Of a stretch of 64,000 nucleotides of DNA, positions 32,214-40,194 are shown piece after piece. The stretch lies in assembly GCF_014873755.1 (NCBI RefSeq), contig NZ_JADBEG010000001.1:4962501-5026500 (forward strand). The letters are read 5' to 3'. This DNA is from Amycolatopsis lexingtonensis (GTDB lineage: Bacteria; Actinomycetota; Actinomycetes; Mycobacteriales; Pseudonocardiaceae). Each line of letters opens with the position of its first letter. The stretch's first letter is position 1. The position numbers were made by a program, and so were the translations under genes. Below the pieces are notes generated by a model that was given only the letters and a program-made list of their open reading frames with translations, ran no database searches and was not told the origin of the DNA.

Positions 32214-32908
32214 TGCGAAGTCATCTTAACACCCAGGCCCCCCTGGCCCACGAGGTTTTGGGCGCGGTCCTTCAAGTGCGCTCGGACACACTGCGGGTGC
32301 TGCTCTGGCGCCGCGCGCTCGACCCGCACCTCGGCCGCTGGTCACTGCCGGGCGGCCGGCTGCGGCCCGACGAGGACGTCGAAACGTCCGTCCGGCGCCA
32401 GCTCAAGGAGAAGGTCGACGTCCGCCAGCTGAAGCACGTCGAGCAGCTCGCGGTGTTCAGCGACCCGCACCGCGTCCCCGGCCCGCGCGTGGTGGCGACG
32501 GCGTTCCTCGCGCTGGTCCCCTCCGACGTCGACCCCGAAGTGCCCGAGGACACCGAGTGGCACGACGTCGCGAAGCTGCCGCGCACGGCGTTCGACCACG
32601 AGGCGATCGTGCTGCGCGCCCGCGACCGGCTGCGCTCGAAGCTCTCCTACACCAACCTCGGGTTCGCGCTGGCCCCCGACGAGTTCACGATTTCCGCGCT
32701 GCGCGGCCTGTATTCGGCGGCGCTCGGCTACCGCGTCTCGGCGACCAACCTGCAGCGGGTGCTGTCCCGGCGCGGGCTGCTGGTTCCCACTGGTCACACC
32801 GCCGCACCGGGCCGCGCGGGCGGGCGTCCGGCGGCGCTGTTCTCCTTCGCGGGCAAGGGCATGCAGATCACTGATCCGTTCGCCGTCTTCAAGCCGCCGA
32901 ACCGGTGA
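32213..32908 (+). CDS. nrtR: NrtR-family Nudix transcriptional regulator of NAD synthesis
   Basis: 231 residues. Residues ~10-140 are a Nudix domain (VLLWRRALDPHLGRWSLPGG, followed by RPDEDVETSVRRQLKEKVDV). The Nudix box G-x5-E-x7-R-E-x-x-E-E is degenerate (here R-R-Q-L-K-E-K), typical of ADP-ribose-sensing NrtR proteins without hydrolase activity. The C-terminal ~80 residues form a winged helix (FTISALRGLYSAALGYRVSA, NLQRVLSRRGLLVPTG). The GTG start coincides with the end of the operator palindrome, so the mRNA may be leaderless or an internal start may be used. It is divergent from nadABC. Confidence 0.8.
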   Translation: MRSHLNTQAPLAHEVLGAVLQVRSDTLRVLLWRRALDPHLGRWSLPGGRLRPDEDVETSVRRQLKEKVDVRQLKHVEQLAVFSDPHRVPGPRVVATAFLALVPSDVDPEVPEDTEWHDVAKLPRTAFDHEAIVLRARDRLRSKLSYTNLGFALAPDEFTISALRGLYSAALGYRVSATNLQRVLSRRGLLVPTGHTAAPGRAGGRPAALFSFAGKGMQITDPFAVFKPPNR

Positions 32909-32948
32909 CCGTGCTGCGGGCTGTGTGTTCTCCCCTTACCGTGGACGC

Positions 32949-33665
32949 GTGACCGAGCCGGAATCGGAAAGTGACGCGACGACGACGATCCTGCCGTTGT
33001 TCCCACTGCAGACCGTGCTGCTGCCCGGCACCAAGCTCCCGCTGCACATCTTCGAACCGCGCTACCGGCAGCTGACGGCGGACCTGGTGAGCGGCACGGT
33101 GCCGGGCCGCGAGTTCGGCGTGGTCGCGCTCCGCTCGTCACTGACCCGCGAGGTACGTGGTCTGGACCAGCTGTACGAGATCGGCTGCAGCACGGTGCTG
33201 CGCGAGGCCAAGCGCCTCCCGGACGGCCGCTTCGACGTCGTCACGCAGGCCCGCCGCCGCTTCCGCCTGACCGACCTCGACTGCACGTCGGCGCCGTACC
33301 TGATCGCCTCGGTGACCTGGCTCGACGACGACCCGGTGGCCCCGTCCGGCGACATGGCCAGTCGGCTGGCACTGGTCGCCCGCGCGGCCCACCAGCGCTA
33401 CTGCGAAACGGCGTGGCGCAGCGACGACTGGAACGCCCCGGACCCGGACACGACGGTCGACGAGCTGGCCTACCAGCTGGCCACGGACTGCCTGCTGCCG
33501 CTGGAGGACCGCCAGCGCCTCCTGGAGGAACGCCACCCGCTGCGCAGGCTCCGCATCGCGTGCCGGCTGCTGACGCGCGAAACGGGGTTCCTGAACACGC
33601 TGGGCGCGGTGCCGCTGCCGCCGGGCGAGCTCACCGACCTGAGCCGCCCGGCCAGCTTGAACTGA
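32949..33665 (+). CDS. LON N-terminal (substrate-binding) domain protein
   Basis: 238 residues from a GTG (VTEPESESDATTTILPLFPL). A lone Lon-type substrate-binding domain: ILPLFPLQTVLLPGTKLPLH-IFEPRYRQL is its signature start, followed by FGVVALRSS, YEIGCSTVLREAKRLPDGRF and RRRFRLTD. A helical second half follows (ELAYQLATDCLLPLEDRQRL). There is no AAA+ or protease domain, so it is not Lon itself. Stand-alone forms are widespread in actinobacteria without a settled function. The stop lies 7 bp from the stop of the convergent metallopeptidase gene. Confidence 0.85.
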   Translation: MTEPESESDATTTILPLFPLQTVLLPGTKLPLHIFEPRYRQLTADLVSGTVPGREFGVVALRSSLTREVRGLDQLYEIGCSTVLREAKRLPDGRFDVVTQARRRFRLTDLDCTSAPYLIASVTWLDDDPVAPSGDMASRLALVARAAHQRYCETAWRSDDWNAPDPDTTVDELAYQLATDCLLPLEDRQRLLEERHPLRRLRIACRLLTRETGFLNTLGAVPLPPGELTDLSRPASLN

Positions 33666-33672
33666 CCCGCGC

Positions 33673-34707
33673 TCAGGAACCGTTCCCGTTGCCGTTCCCG
33701 AACTTGTTCCACACCTTCCCCGCCGCGCCCGAAACCGCCTCGCCGACGTCGCTGAACACCTTCGTCAGCGGGTCCGCCGACGAATTCCACGATTCCTTGT
33801 ACGACTGCGCGGCCGACTTGAGGTCGTCCTTCCAGTCCGACCCCGGCTTGTCCCCGTCCCGCCGCGGGTAGTCGCCCGCCAGGATCGCGCGGTACTCCGG
33901 CGAAGCCGCCCAGCGCTGCAACTGCGCCGCGCGGACCACCGCGAACGGGTGCGACTCCGTCTCGACGAACTTGAGCTTGAGGAAGCTGTCGCGGATGTCC
34001 TCGACCGACTCGTACTCCGACGCCTGCTGCAGGAACGACGGGATGTCGATGCGGGCCGGGTCGATGCCGCCCGCGACCTGGATCTGCGCGCGCAGCGCCG
34101 CCGTCGGGTCCTGGCCGCAGAGCAGGCCCGCGCGGTCGCACGACAGCTCCGCCTTGCGGAACCACTCGCGCAGCGCCGCGATGATCGCCCGGATGCCGAG
34201 CGCGCTGACCGGCGTCCACGACATCGACAGCTGCAGGCTGATCAGGCGCACCATCATCGTGCGGTACACCGCGTGCCCGGACAGCACGTGCCCCATCTCG
34301 TGGCCGAGCACGAACCGCAGTGAATCGAGGCTCATCAGCTCGACGAGCCCGGTGCTGAGCCGGATGAACGGCTCGTCCATGCCGACCGTCTCCGCGCGGA
34401 TCCGCGGGTCCTGGAAGACGAACACGTTCGGCACGGCGGGCAGGTCGAGCGTCTCGGCGCACTCGTGGCGCAGGCGCTCGAGCTCCGGGTACTGCTTCGG
34501 CCCGACGCGGATCGACGAAGCGAGCGCCATCAGCCGCTCGCCGCGCTCGTTGTAGAACCCCGAAATGGCCTTGACGACCTGCGCGAACCCGGGCACCGCG
34601 CGCAGCGTCGCGAGCGCGCCGCGATCCACCGGGTGCTCGTAGGCGCGCGGGCTGATGCCCGGGAACCGGACGGCGTCGCGCCGCGAAACCTCGATGTCTT
34701 CGGTCAC
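33673..34707 (-). CDS. M48 family zinc metallopeptidase
   Basis: 344 residues from a GTG with AAGGGGGG upstream. The zinc motif is H-E-M-G-H (RFVLGHEMGHVLSGHAVYRT) near residue 130, with the third ligand Glu in LREWFRKAELSCDRAGLL, where the E-x-x-x-D pattern is typical of M48. Two moderately hydrophobic stretches near the active site (LISLQLSMSWTPVSALGIRA) may touch the membrane, but there is no clear signal or HtpX-like four-helix topology. The C-terminus is low in complexity (VWNKFGNGNGNGS). Probably a cytosolic or membrane-associated protease in protein quality control, inferred from the family. Confidence 0.8.
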   Translation of the reverse strand: MTEDIEVSRRDAVRFPGISPRAYEHPVDRGALATLRAVPGFAQVVKAISGFYNERGERLMALASSIRVGPKQYPELERLRHECAETLDLPAVPNVFVFQDPRIRAETVGMDEPFIRLSTGLVELMSLDSLRFVLGHEMGHVLSGHAVYRTMMVRLISLQLSMSWTPVSALGIRAIIAALREWFRKAELSCDRAGLLCGQDPTAALRAQIQVAGGIDPARIDIPSFLQQASEYESVEDIRDSFLKLKFVETESHPFAVVRAAQLQRWAASPEYRAILAGDYPRRDGDKPGSDWKDDLKSAAQSYKESWNSSADPLTKVFSDVGEAVSGAAGKVWNKFGNGNGNGS

Positions 34708-34757
34708 TGCCGGAAACCCCCCTTGTGAGTGAAGGGGACCAGCGTAGGGCAAACCGG

Positions 34758-35354
34758 TCAGCCGAGGCGGCGACCCAGGTCGTCGCGGCCGTTCCAGGTG
34801 GCCAGCAGGCTGTAGGCGATCGACACGCCGAGCGGGCCGGTGAGCAGCACCCACCACGACTCCAGCCGCGGCGCCAGCTCGATCACCGAGCCGAGCGGGG
34901 GCGGGCTGGTGATGGCGTAGTGGCTGTTCGCCCAGGTCACGCCGAGCAGGATGGCGAGCGCGCCCGCGAGGGCCACGCCGAGCAGGGCGGCGAGGAAGAC
35001 GACCGGGCCGCGGCGTTCGCGCAGCAGCCAGGTGACGACGCCGACGACGATCCCGAGCCCGAGCGTCATCAGCCCGAACACGGCGAGGTCGTCGAAGCGG
35101 TGCCAGCTCTCCAGCTCCAGGGCGCCCTGCGTGCCGTCGGCGGCGATGATGCGGACGCGTTCGGGCGGCGCGAGGCGGGACCAGGCGAAGGCGAGCGGGA
35201 AGCTCAGCAGCCCGACCGTGCTGAACACGCTCAGCGCGGGCAGCAGGTCGGCCTTGACGACCACCCGGGGCCGCCGTTCCCGGAACAGCACGGGCACCGT
35301 CCACGGACCGGCCACGGCCGACGGCCGGTGCGCGGGCCCCGACGTCTCGCTCAC
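34758..35354 (-). CDS. Integral membrane protein (DUF2567-like)
   Basis: 198 residues from a GTG with AGGAGGG about 8 nt upstream. Four membrane helices: ALSVFSTVGLLSFPLAFAWS, DLAVFGLMTLGLGIVVGVVT, VVFLAALLGVALAGALAILL, and WWVLLTGPLGVSIAYSLLAT. The extracytoplasmic loop between helices 1 and 2 (ERVRIIAADGTQGALELES) and the H-Y-A-I-T loop fit actinobacterial DUF2567. The function is unknown. It lies just upstream of the M48 gene on the same strand (50 bp gap) and is probably cotranscribed. Confidence 0.7.
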   Translation of the reverse strand: MSETSGPAHRPSAVAGPWTVPVLFRERRPRVVVKADLLPALSVFSTVGLLSFPLAFAWSRLAPPERVRIIAADGTQGALELESWHRFDDLAVFGLMTLGLGIVVGVVTWLLRERRGPVVFLAALLGVALAGALAILLGVTWANSHYAITSPPPLGSVIELAPRLESWWVLLTGPLGVSIAYSLLATWNGRDDLGRRLG

Positions 35355-35484
35355 CCGGACTCCCTCCTGCGACTGTGCCCACCGCGGCTCCGCCAACCGG
35401 AGCCCCCGAAAGCATGCGTGTTGCGACCGAGGGTAACCGGTCGGGGTGCGCGACCGGCGAGCCGCTCGCCCGTGTCGCGACGTC

Positions 35485-35716
35485 GTGAACGAGTCGTTCA
35501 CCGCGCCGAGGCCAGGGTCCCGGCAAAGTCGCGCGGCCAGGCCACTCCGCCGCCGGTAACCCGCACGCCCCACGTCTTGAATGACTCATTCAGGTCTTCG
35601 GATGTCCTGAATGACTCATTCAAGACGCCGGCGCACCGCTGCGGACCGCACCGACCCGACTTTGCCGGGGCCCTGGCGTCCGAGGCCGTGAACGAGTCGT
35701 TCACCGCGCCGAGGCC
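35485..35716. repeat. Composite repeat block: flanking 29-bp direct repeats around a palindromic element
   Basis: The 29-bp sequence starting gtgaacgagtcgttcaccgc occurs at 35485-35513 and again at 35688-35716; its first 17 bp are a perfect palindrome. Inside them, ccagggtcccggcaaagtcg (from ~35512) is inverted with one mismatch near 35658-35677. The 53-bp core palindrome lies at 35574-35626. Confidence 0.85.
35574..35626. repeat. 53-bp dispersed palindromic element, copy A
   Basis: Two tgaatgactcattca palindromes joined by ggtcttcggatgtcc; the whole unit from gtcttg to caagac is itself an imperfect inverted repeat. Copies B (49558-49610) and C (60376-60428, inverted) have the same length. 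About 45 bp of the right flank is also shared with copy C. It lies 92 bp beyond the end of bsaP. Confidence 0.9.
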
Positions 35717-35717
35717 G

Positions 35718-35921
35718 TCAGCCGCTCGCCGTCTCGCCGTGCCTGCTGCAACGGGCCGTCCAGCCGAGCGGGCTCACCTGGACCACCAGCCGCCGGGCGC
35801 AGTGCGTGCAGTAGCGCGGGGGTTCCAGCGCCGTCCGGGGGTTGTGGCACGCCGGGTGGTCCGCCCCACCCGGCGATTCCTGTCCACAGTGGACGCAGAA
35901 GGAAGCGTCAGAGGCTGTCAC
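35718..35921 (-). CDS. bsaP: Biotin synthase auxiliary protein BsaP
   Basis: 67 residues from a GTG that overlaps the last 14 nt of bioB. Cysteine-rich: [18 protein letters not shown] and [29 protein letters not shown]. This is the pattern of the mycobacterial protein shown to be needed for BioB to convert dethiobiotin to biotin. Its position directly after bioB agrees. It probably shields or helps to rebuild the BioB iron-sulfur cluster; here this role is inferred from homology. The copy A palindromic element lies 92 bp downstream. Confidence 0.8.
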   Translation of the reverse strand: MTASDASFCVHCGQESPGGADHPACHNPRTALEPPRYCTHCARRLVVQVSPLGWTARCSRHGETASG

Positions 35922-36921
35922 TGAGGGCCTTGATGGGCATCTTGAGCTCGTCGAGCATCTCGAGGTCCGCCGAAGCCGGCCGGCCCAGGTTGGTCAGGTA
36001 GTTGCCGACGATGATCGCGTTGACGCCGCCGAGCATGCCCTGCTCCGCGCCGAGGTCGCCGAGGGTCAGCTCGCGGCCGCCGGCGAAGCGCAGCATCGTG
36101 CGCGGCATCGCGAGCCGGAACGCCGCGACCGTGCGCAGCGCGTCCTTGCCCTCGACGATCTCGTAGTTCTCGTACGGCGTGCCGGGCTGCGGGATGAGGA
36201 AGTTCATCGGCACCTCGTGCGGGTTCAGCTCGGCCAGCTGCACCGCGAACTCCGCGCGCTGCTCGACCGTCTCCCCCATGCCGATGATGCCGCCGCAGCA
36301 GACCTCCATGCCCGCCTCGGCCACCATCCGCAGCGTGTCCCAGCGCTCCTCCCACGTGTGCGTGGTGACCACCGCGGGGAAGTGCGAGCGCGCCGTCTCG
36401 AGGTTGTGGTTGTAGCGGTGCACGCCCATCTCGACGAGCTCGTCGACCTGCTCCTGCGTGAGCATGCCGAGCGAGCACGCGATCTGGATGTCGTTCCCGT
36501 CTTCCCGGATCGCCTTCACGCCCTCGCGGACCTGCGACAGCAGCCGCTTGTCCGGGCCGCGGACGGCGGCGACGATGCAGAACTCCGTCGCGCCGGTCTC
36601 GGCGGTCTGCCGGGCGGCCTTGACCAGGTTCGGGATGTCGAGCCACGCCGAGCGCACCGGCGTCGGGAAGCGGCCGGACTGGGAGCAGAAGTGGCAGTCC
36701 TCCGGGCAGCCGCCGGTCTTCAGGCTGATGATGCCCTCGACCTCCACCTCGGGCCCGCACCAGCGCATCCGCACCTCGTGCGCGAGCGCGAGCAGGTCGG
36801 GCAGCCGGTCGTCGGGCAGCCGCAGCACCTCGAGGACCTCGGCCTCTCCCAGGCCGGCGCCGGTTTCGAGGACGAGTTCACGGGCGTGGGCGAGGACGTC
36901 GGTGTCCGGAACTGCGGTCAA
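35908..36921 (-). CDS. bioB: Biotin synthase
   Basis: 337 residues from TTG, chosen because GAGGAG lies 5-6 nt upstream; an in-frame ATG at 36969 gives 16 extra residues. Radical-SAM enzyme inserting sulfur into dethiobiotin. The [4Fe-4S] motif is C-x3-C-x2-C in [16 protein letters not shown] near residue 70-85. The [2Fe-2S] ligands appear in [24 protein letters not shown] and the conserved Arg in MLRFAGGRE. Length and blocks ([28 protein letters not shown]) are standard. It follows bioD on the same strand (78-bp gap) and overlaps bsaP. Confidence 0.95.
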   Translation of the reverse strand: MTAVPDTDVLAHARELVLETGAGLGEAEVLEVLRLPDDRLPDLLALAHEVRMRWCGPEVEVEGIISLKTGGCPEDCHFCSQSGRFPTPVRSAWLDIPNLVKAARQTAETGATEFCIVAAVRGPDKRLLSQVREGVKAIREDGNDIQIACSLGMLTQEQVDELVEMGVHRYNHNLETARSHFPAVVTTHTWEERWDTLRMVAEAGMEVCCGGIIGMGETVEQRAEFAVQLAELNPHEVPMNFLIPQPGTPYENYEIVEGKDALRTVAAFRLAMPRTMLRFAGGRELTLGDLGAEQGMLGGVNAIIVGNYLTNLGRPASADLEMLDELKMPIKALSDSL

Positions 36922-36999
36922 GGCGTCTCCTCGGTCGTGGTGGTGCGGAAAGCGTCCCTCATCGTGCACGAAGGCGCCTCGAGACGACAGCGACGCAGG

Positions 37000-37722
37000 T
37001 CACTTCCCGGCCGACGCGCACCCGGCGAACAGCTCGGGATCGAACTCGCCGCCGAACCACGGCGAGAGCCCGCCCCTGGCCGCGGCCAGGAACTCGTCCC
37101 GCGACGCCGCGCCGAGCCCGGCGGGCAGCACGCCGAGCAGCGGCGCCCCGGCCGCCACCGGCAGGTCTTCGAGGTTGGACAGCGCCGCGAGATCCGGCTC
37201 GGCCGGCCAGGCGCCGATGATCACGCCGGCGACGGTCAGGCCGCGCTTGGTGGCGACCTCGGCGGTGAGCGCGGTCGCGTTGAGCGTGCCGAGCCCGGCC
37301 TCGGCCACGATGATCACGAGCGACCCGAGCGACCAGGCGACGTCGGCGAGGCTGGCCCCGGTGGCGTCGAAGCGCACGAGCAGCCCGCCCGCGCCCTCGA
37401 TCAGCGTGAGGTCGTGCCCGGTGTCGAGGTCGGACGCCGCCCGCGCGATCTCGCCCGGCTCGAGCGTCGGCAGACCGCTGCGGCGCGCGGCGGCCTCCGG
37501 GGACAGCGGGTCCGGGTAGCGGCGCAGTTCGAGGGTCGTGACGTCACCGGCGAGCCGGCGGACATCGGCGAGGTCGCCGGGCTCGTCGGGCCGGACCCCG
37601 GTCTGCGCCGGTTTCAGCACCGCGACCCGCTGCCCGCCGTCCGCCGCCAGGGCGGCGATCGCCGCCGTGGTGATCGTCTTGCCGACCCCGGTCCCGGTCC
37701 CCGTCATCACCAGCATGGTCAC
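37000..37722 (-). CDS. bioD: Dethiobiotin synthetase
   Basis: 240 residues from a GTG (MTMLVMTGTGTGVGKT); the second Met would also fit. ATP-dependent carboxylation and ring closure of 7,8-diaminopelargonate. P-loop TGTGTGVGKTITTAAIAAL; substrate lysine in VAVLKPAQTGV; TLIEGAGGLLVRFDATGASL as the second catalytic block with the conserved E-G-A-G-G-L. It lies upstream of bioB. bioA is about 5 kb away, beyond two SulP genes, and bioF is absent from the window. Confidence 0.95.
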   Translation of the reverse strand: MTMLVMTGTGTGVGKTITTAAIAALAADGGQRVAVLKPAQTGVRPDEPGDLADVRRLAGDVTTLELRRYPDPLSPEAAARRSGLPTLEPGEIARAASDLDTGHDLTLIEGAGGLLVRFDATGASLADVAWSLGSLVIIVAEAGLGTLNATALTAEVATKRGLTVAGVIIGAWPAEPDLAALSNLEDLPVAAGAPLLGVLPAGLGAASRDEFLAAARGGLSPWFGGEFDPELFAGCASAGK

Positions 37723-37801
37723 GGACCATCAACTTAGTGACCCCGGGCCGGGACGCGCACACGCGGGCCGTGCTCAGGCGGCCACGGCCCGCGTGTCCGG
37801 G

Positions 37802-39979
37802 TCAGGCGCCCGGCACCGCCACCGGCGCCCCGGCCGGGCGGAACGTCCGCTCGGCCGTGTCGAACAGGTGGACCTGCGCCGTCCCGACCGCGAAGTACAT
37901 CCCGGTCAGCTGCAGCTTCCCGGCCGCCTCGGCCGCGGCCACCGACGGGTACTCGCGCAGGTGGTCCAGCTGCTGGAGCACGTTGTGCAGGGCCAGCCGG
38001 TCCCCTTCGGAGTCCGGGACGGCGCCCTCGAGCGTGGCCGAGCCGAGCCGGTGCGCGCTCGGCTCCGCGTGGCGGAGCCAGACCGACAGCGGACCCGGCG
38101 GCGGGCCGTCGGCGAGCGCCGCCATCGCGCCGCAGCCCGAGTGGCCGCACACCACGATCTCCTCGACGCCGAGCACGCCGACGGCGTACTCGATCGACGC
38201 GTTCATCGACGGGTCGGCCTGCCCGGGCGGGACGAGGTTGCCGATGTTGCGGATGGTGAACAGGTCGCCGGGACCGCTGGTGGTGATCAGGTTCGGCACG
38301 ATCCGGGAGTCGCCGCAGGTGATGAACAGCGTGCGCGGGCGCTGGCCGTCGGCGAGCCCGGACAGCGTGCTCTTCAGCAGCGGCGCGGCCCGGCGGTGGA
38401 ACTCGGTGGCGCCGTTGCGGGTCTGCTGCGTCGGGATGCCTTCGGTGGCCTGCCACTCCGACCAGGGCGCGAGCCAGCGCGGCACCGCCCGGCTCGCGTG
38501 CAGCCGCGACCGCGTCGGGCGGCCCGCCTTGCCCTCGCCGAACCACGGGTGGCCGACCTCGTCGACCTCGACCGTGCCGCCGGCGCGCTCGTGCGCCTGC
38601 TGCCACGTGGTGAGGCTTTCGAACGCGGCGTGGTCGAGGTAGTCGACGACCAGCTCGAGCCGCACCGGCACGCCGGCCGGGATGGTCCCGAGCACCTTCG
38701 ACAGCCGCGGCACCGACAGGAACGTCAGGACGCCTTCGACGACGACGCGCCAGGAATCACCTTCCTGTTCGACGTGGATGCCGGACCACAGCGTCCGGCG
38801 CAGCATCAGCACGAGCGCCAGCCCGATGCCCGCGAGCACGCCGGTGAGCAGGTCGAACACCACGACGCCGGCGAGGGTGAGCAGGTAGACGGGCAGGTCG
38901 CCGTGGGCGAGGACGGTCCTGATGTGGCCGGGGTTGACCAGCTTCGCGCCGACGTGCACCAGCAGGCCGGCGAGCGCGGCCAGCGGGATGCTCTGGATCA
39001 GCCCGGCGAGCAGGACGACGAACAGCAGCACCCAGACGCCGTGCAGCACCGCCGACGCGCGGGTCTTGGCCCCGGCGCTGACGTTCGTCGAGCTGCGGAC
39101 GATGACGCCGGTGACCGGCAGGCCGCCCAGCGCGCCGGAGACCATGTTGGCCGCGCCCTGGCCGACCAGTTCCCGGTCGAGGTTGGCGCGCCGCCCGGTG
39201 TGCATCTTGTCCACCGCCACGGCCGAAAGCAGGCTTTCGACGCTGGCGATCAGCGCGATCGTGACGACGGCGAGCGCGAACGCGCCCCACCCGCCGTCCG
39301 GCAGCTGCGGGACGAGCCGGATGTCCAGCACGTCACCGGGGAGTTCGACGCGCGGCAGCGTCATCCCGAAGACGACGGAAACGACCGTGGCCGCGGCGAT
39401 CGCGGCGAGCGGCCCCGGCACCTTCCGGACGGCGGCCGGGAGCTTCGGCCAGGCCAGCAGGATGCCGATGGTGAGCAGGCCGATGATCGCGGCGGAGTCG
39501 TGGTGGGCGACGATCTGGCCGGGCAGCTCGGCGATGTTCTGCACCGCCGAGCTCTGCGCCTTGCCGCCGAGGACGACGTGGAGCTGGCCGAGCACGATCG
39601 TGACGCCGATGCCGGCCAGCATGCCGTGCACGATCGCCGGCGAGATGGCCAGCGCGGCGCGGGCGATGCGGCTCAGCCCCAGCAGGATCTGGCACGCGCC
39701 GGCGGCGACGGTGATCGCGCAGGTGACGGCCCACCCGAAGGTGTTGATGGTTTCGGCCATGACGACGGTCAGGCCGGCGGCGGGCCCGCTCACTTGCAGC
39801 GCGGAGCCGCCGAGCGCGCCGGCGACGACGCCACCGACGACGGCGGCGACGAGCCCGGCGGCGACCGGGGCGCCCGAAGCGAGGGCGATGCCCAGGGACA
39901 GGGGGACAGCGACGAGGAAGACGACCAGTGAGGCCGGCAGGTCGTGGCGGAGCACGGCGAGGGGTCTCATGATCACCAT
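37802..39979 (-). CDS. SulP transporter fused to beta-carbonic anhydrase (paralog 1)
   Basis: 725 residues. Residues ~1-415 are a SulP/SLC26 core with 11-12 helices (AVPLSLGIALASGAPVAAGL, GALGGSALQVSGPAAGLTVV, ISPAIVHGMLAGIGVTIVLG). A reduced STAS-like domain follows (~425-490, VRLELVVDYLDHAAFESLTT). Residues ~530-725 are a beta-carbonic anhydrase with zinc ligands Cys555 (TLFITCGDSRIVPN) and the H-x-x-C of VVCGHSGCGAMAAL near 612-615; the D-S-R dyad is present. Such fusions are thought to move bicarbonate or sulfate; bicarbonate coupled to CO2 hydration is the natural inference. It is about as long as the paralog at 40195-42426 and shares an upstream motif with it. Confidence 0.85.
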   Translation of the reverse strand: MVIMRPLAVLRHDLPASLVVFLVAVPLSLGIALASGAPVAAGLVAAVVGGVVAGALGGSALQVSGPAAGLTVVMAETINTFGWAVTCAITVAAGACQILLGLSRIARAALAISPAIVHGMLAGIGVTIVLGQLHVVLGGKAQSSAVQNIAELPGQIVAHHDSAAIIGLLTIGILLAWPKLPAAVRKVPGPLAAIAAATVVSVVFGMTLPRVELPGDVLDIRLVPQLPDGGWGAFALAVVTIALIASVESLLSAVAVDKMHTGRRANLDRELVGQGAANMVSGALGGLPVTGVIVRSSTNVSAGAKTRASAVLHGVWVLLFVVLLAGLIQSIPLAALAGLLVHVGAKLVNPGHIRTVLAHGDLPVYLLTLAGVVVFDLLTGVLAGIGLALVLMLRRTLWSGIHVEQEGDSWRVVVEGVLTFLSVPRLSKVLGTIPAGVPVRLELVVDYLDHAAFESLTTWQQAHERAGGTVEVDEVGHPWFGEGKAGRPTRSRLHASRAVPRWLAPWSEWQATEGIPTQQTRNGATEFHRRAAPLLKSTLSGLADGQRPRTLFITCGDSRIVPNLITTSGPGDLFTIRNIGNLVPPGQADPSMNASIEYAVGVLGVEEIVVCGHSGCGAMAALADGPPPGPLSVWLRHAEPSAHRLGSATLEGAVPDSEGDRLALHNVLQQLDHLREYPSVAAAEAAGKLQLTGMYFAVGTAQVHLFDTAERTFRPAGAPVAVPGA

Positions 39980-40001
39980 GCAACCGGAAAACGAGTGAAA
40001 T

Positions 40002-40012
40002 GTCCGCTATGC
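40002..40012 (-). promoter_or_regulatory. Conserved upstream motif, SulP-carbonic anhydrase gene 1
   Basis: On the minus strand GCATAGCGGAC, followed by a T-rich run and TCCGGTT, lies 22 nt before the start codon. The same block recurs upstream of the second paralog at 42457-42467. An inverted near-copy (cataacggaca) is at 40059-40069. Candidate operator or promoter element. Confidence 0.45.
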
Positions 40013-40194
40013 GCCACTCGATCGGGTGAATAAATCGCGGTATTTAGCTCGAATGTCACATAACGGACAAGTCGTTAACAAGCCGTTCACAAGCGCGGGC
40101 CTGTCGGGTGACAGTTGAATTCCGTACTACGCAAGGGTTTCCGGGCCCCGGTGTGACACCGGACGGGTCCGATGCCACGCCGGGGCCGTGCGGG

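Larger units (their letters stand above)
35355..35717. other. Repeat-filled intergenic region
   Basis: 363 bp without a gene between the DUF2567-like gene and bsaP. Almost all of it (35485-35716) is made of nested direct and inverted repeats, listed separately. Confidence 0.7.
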
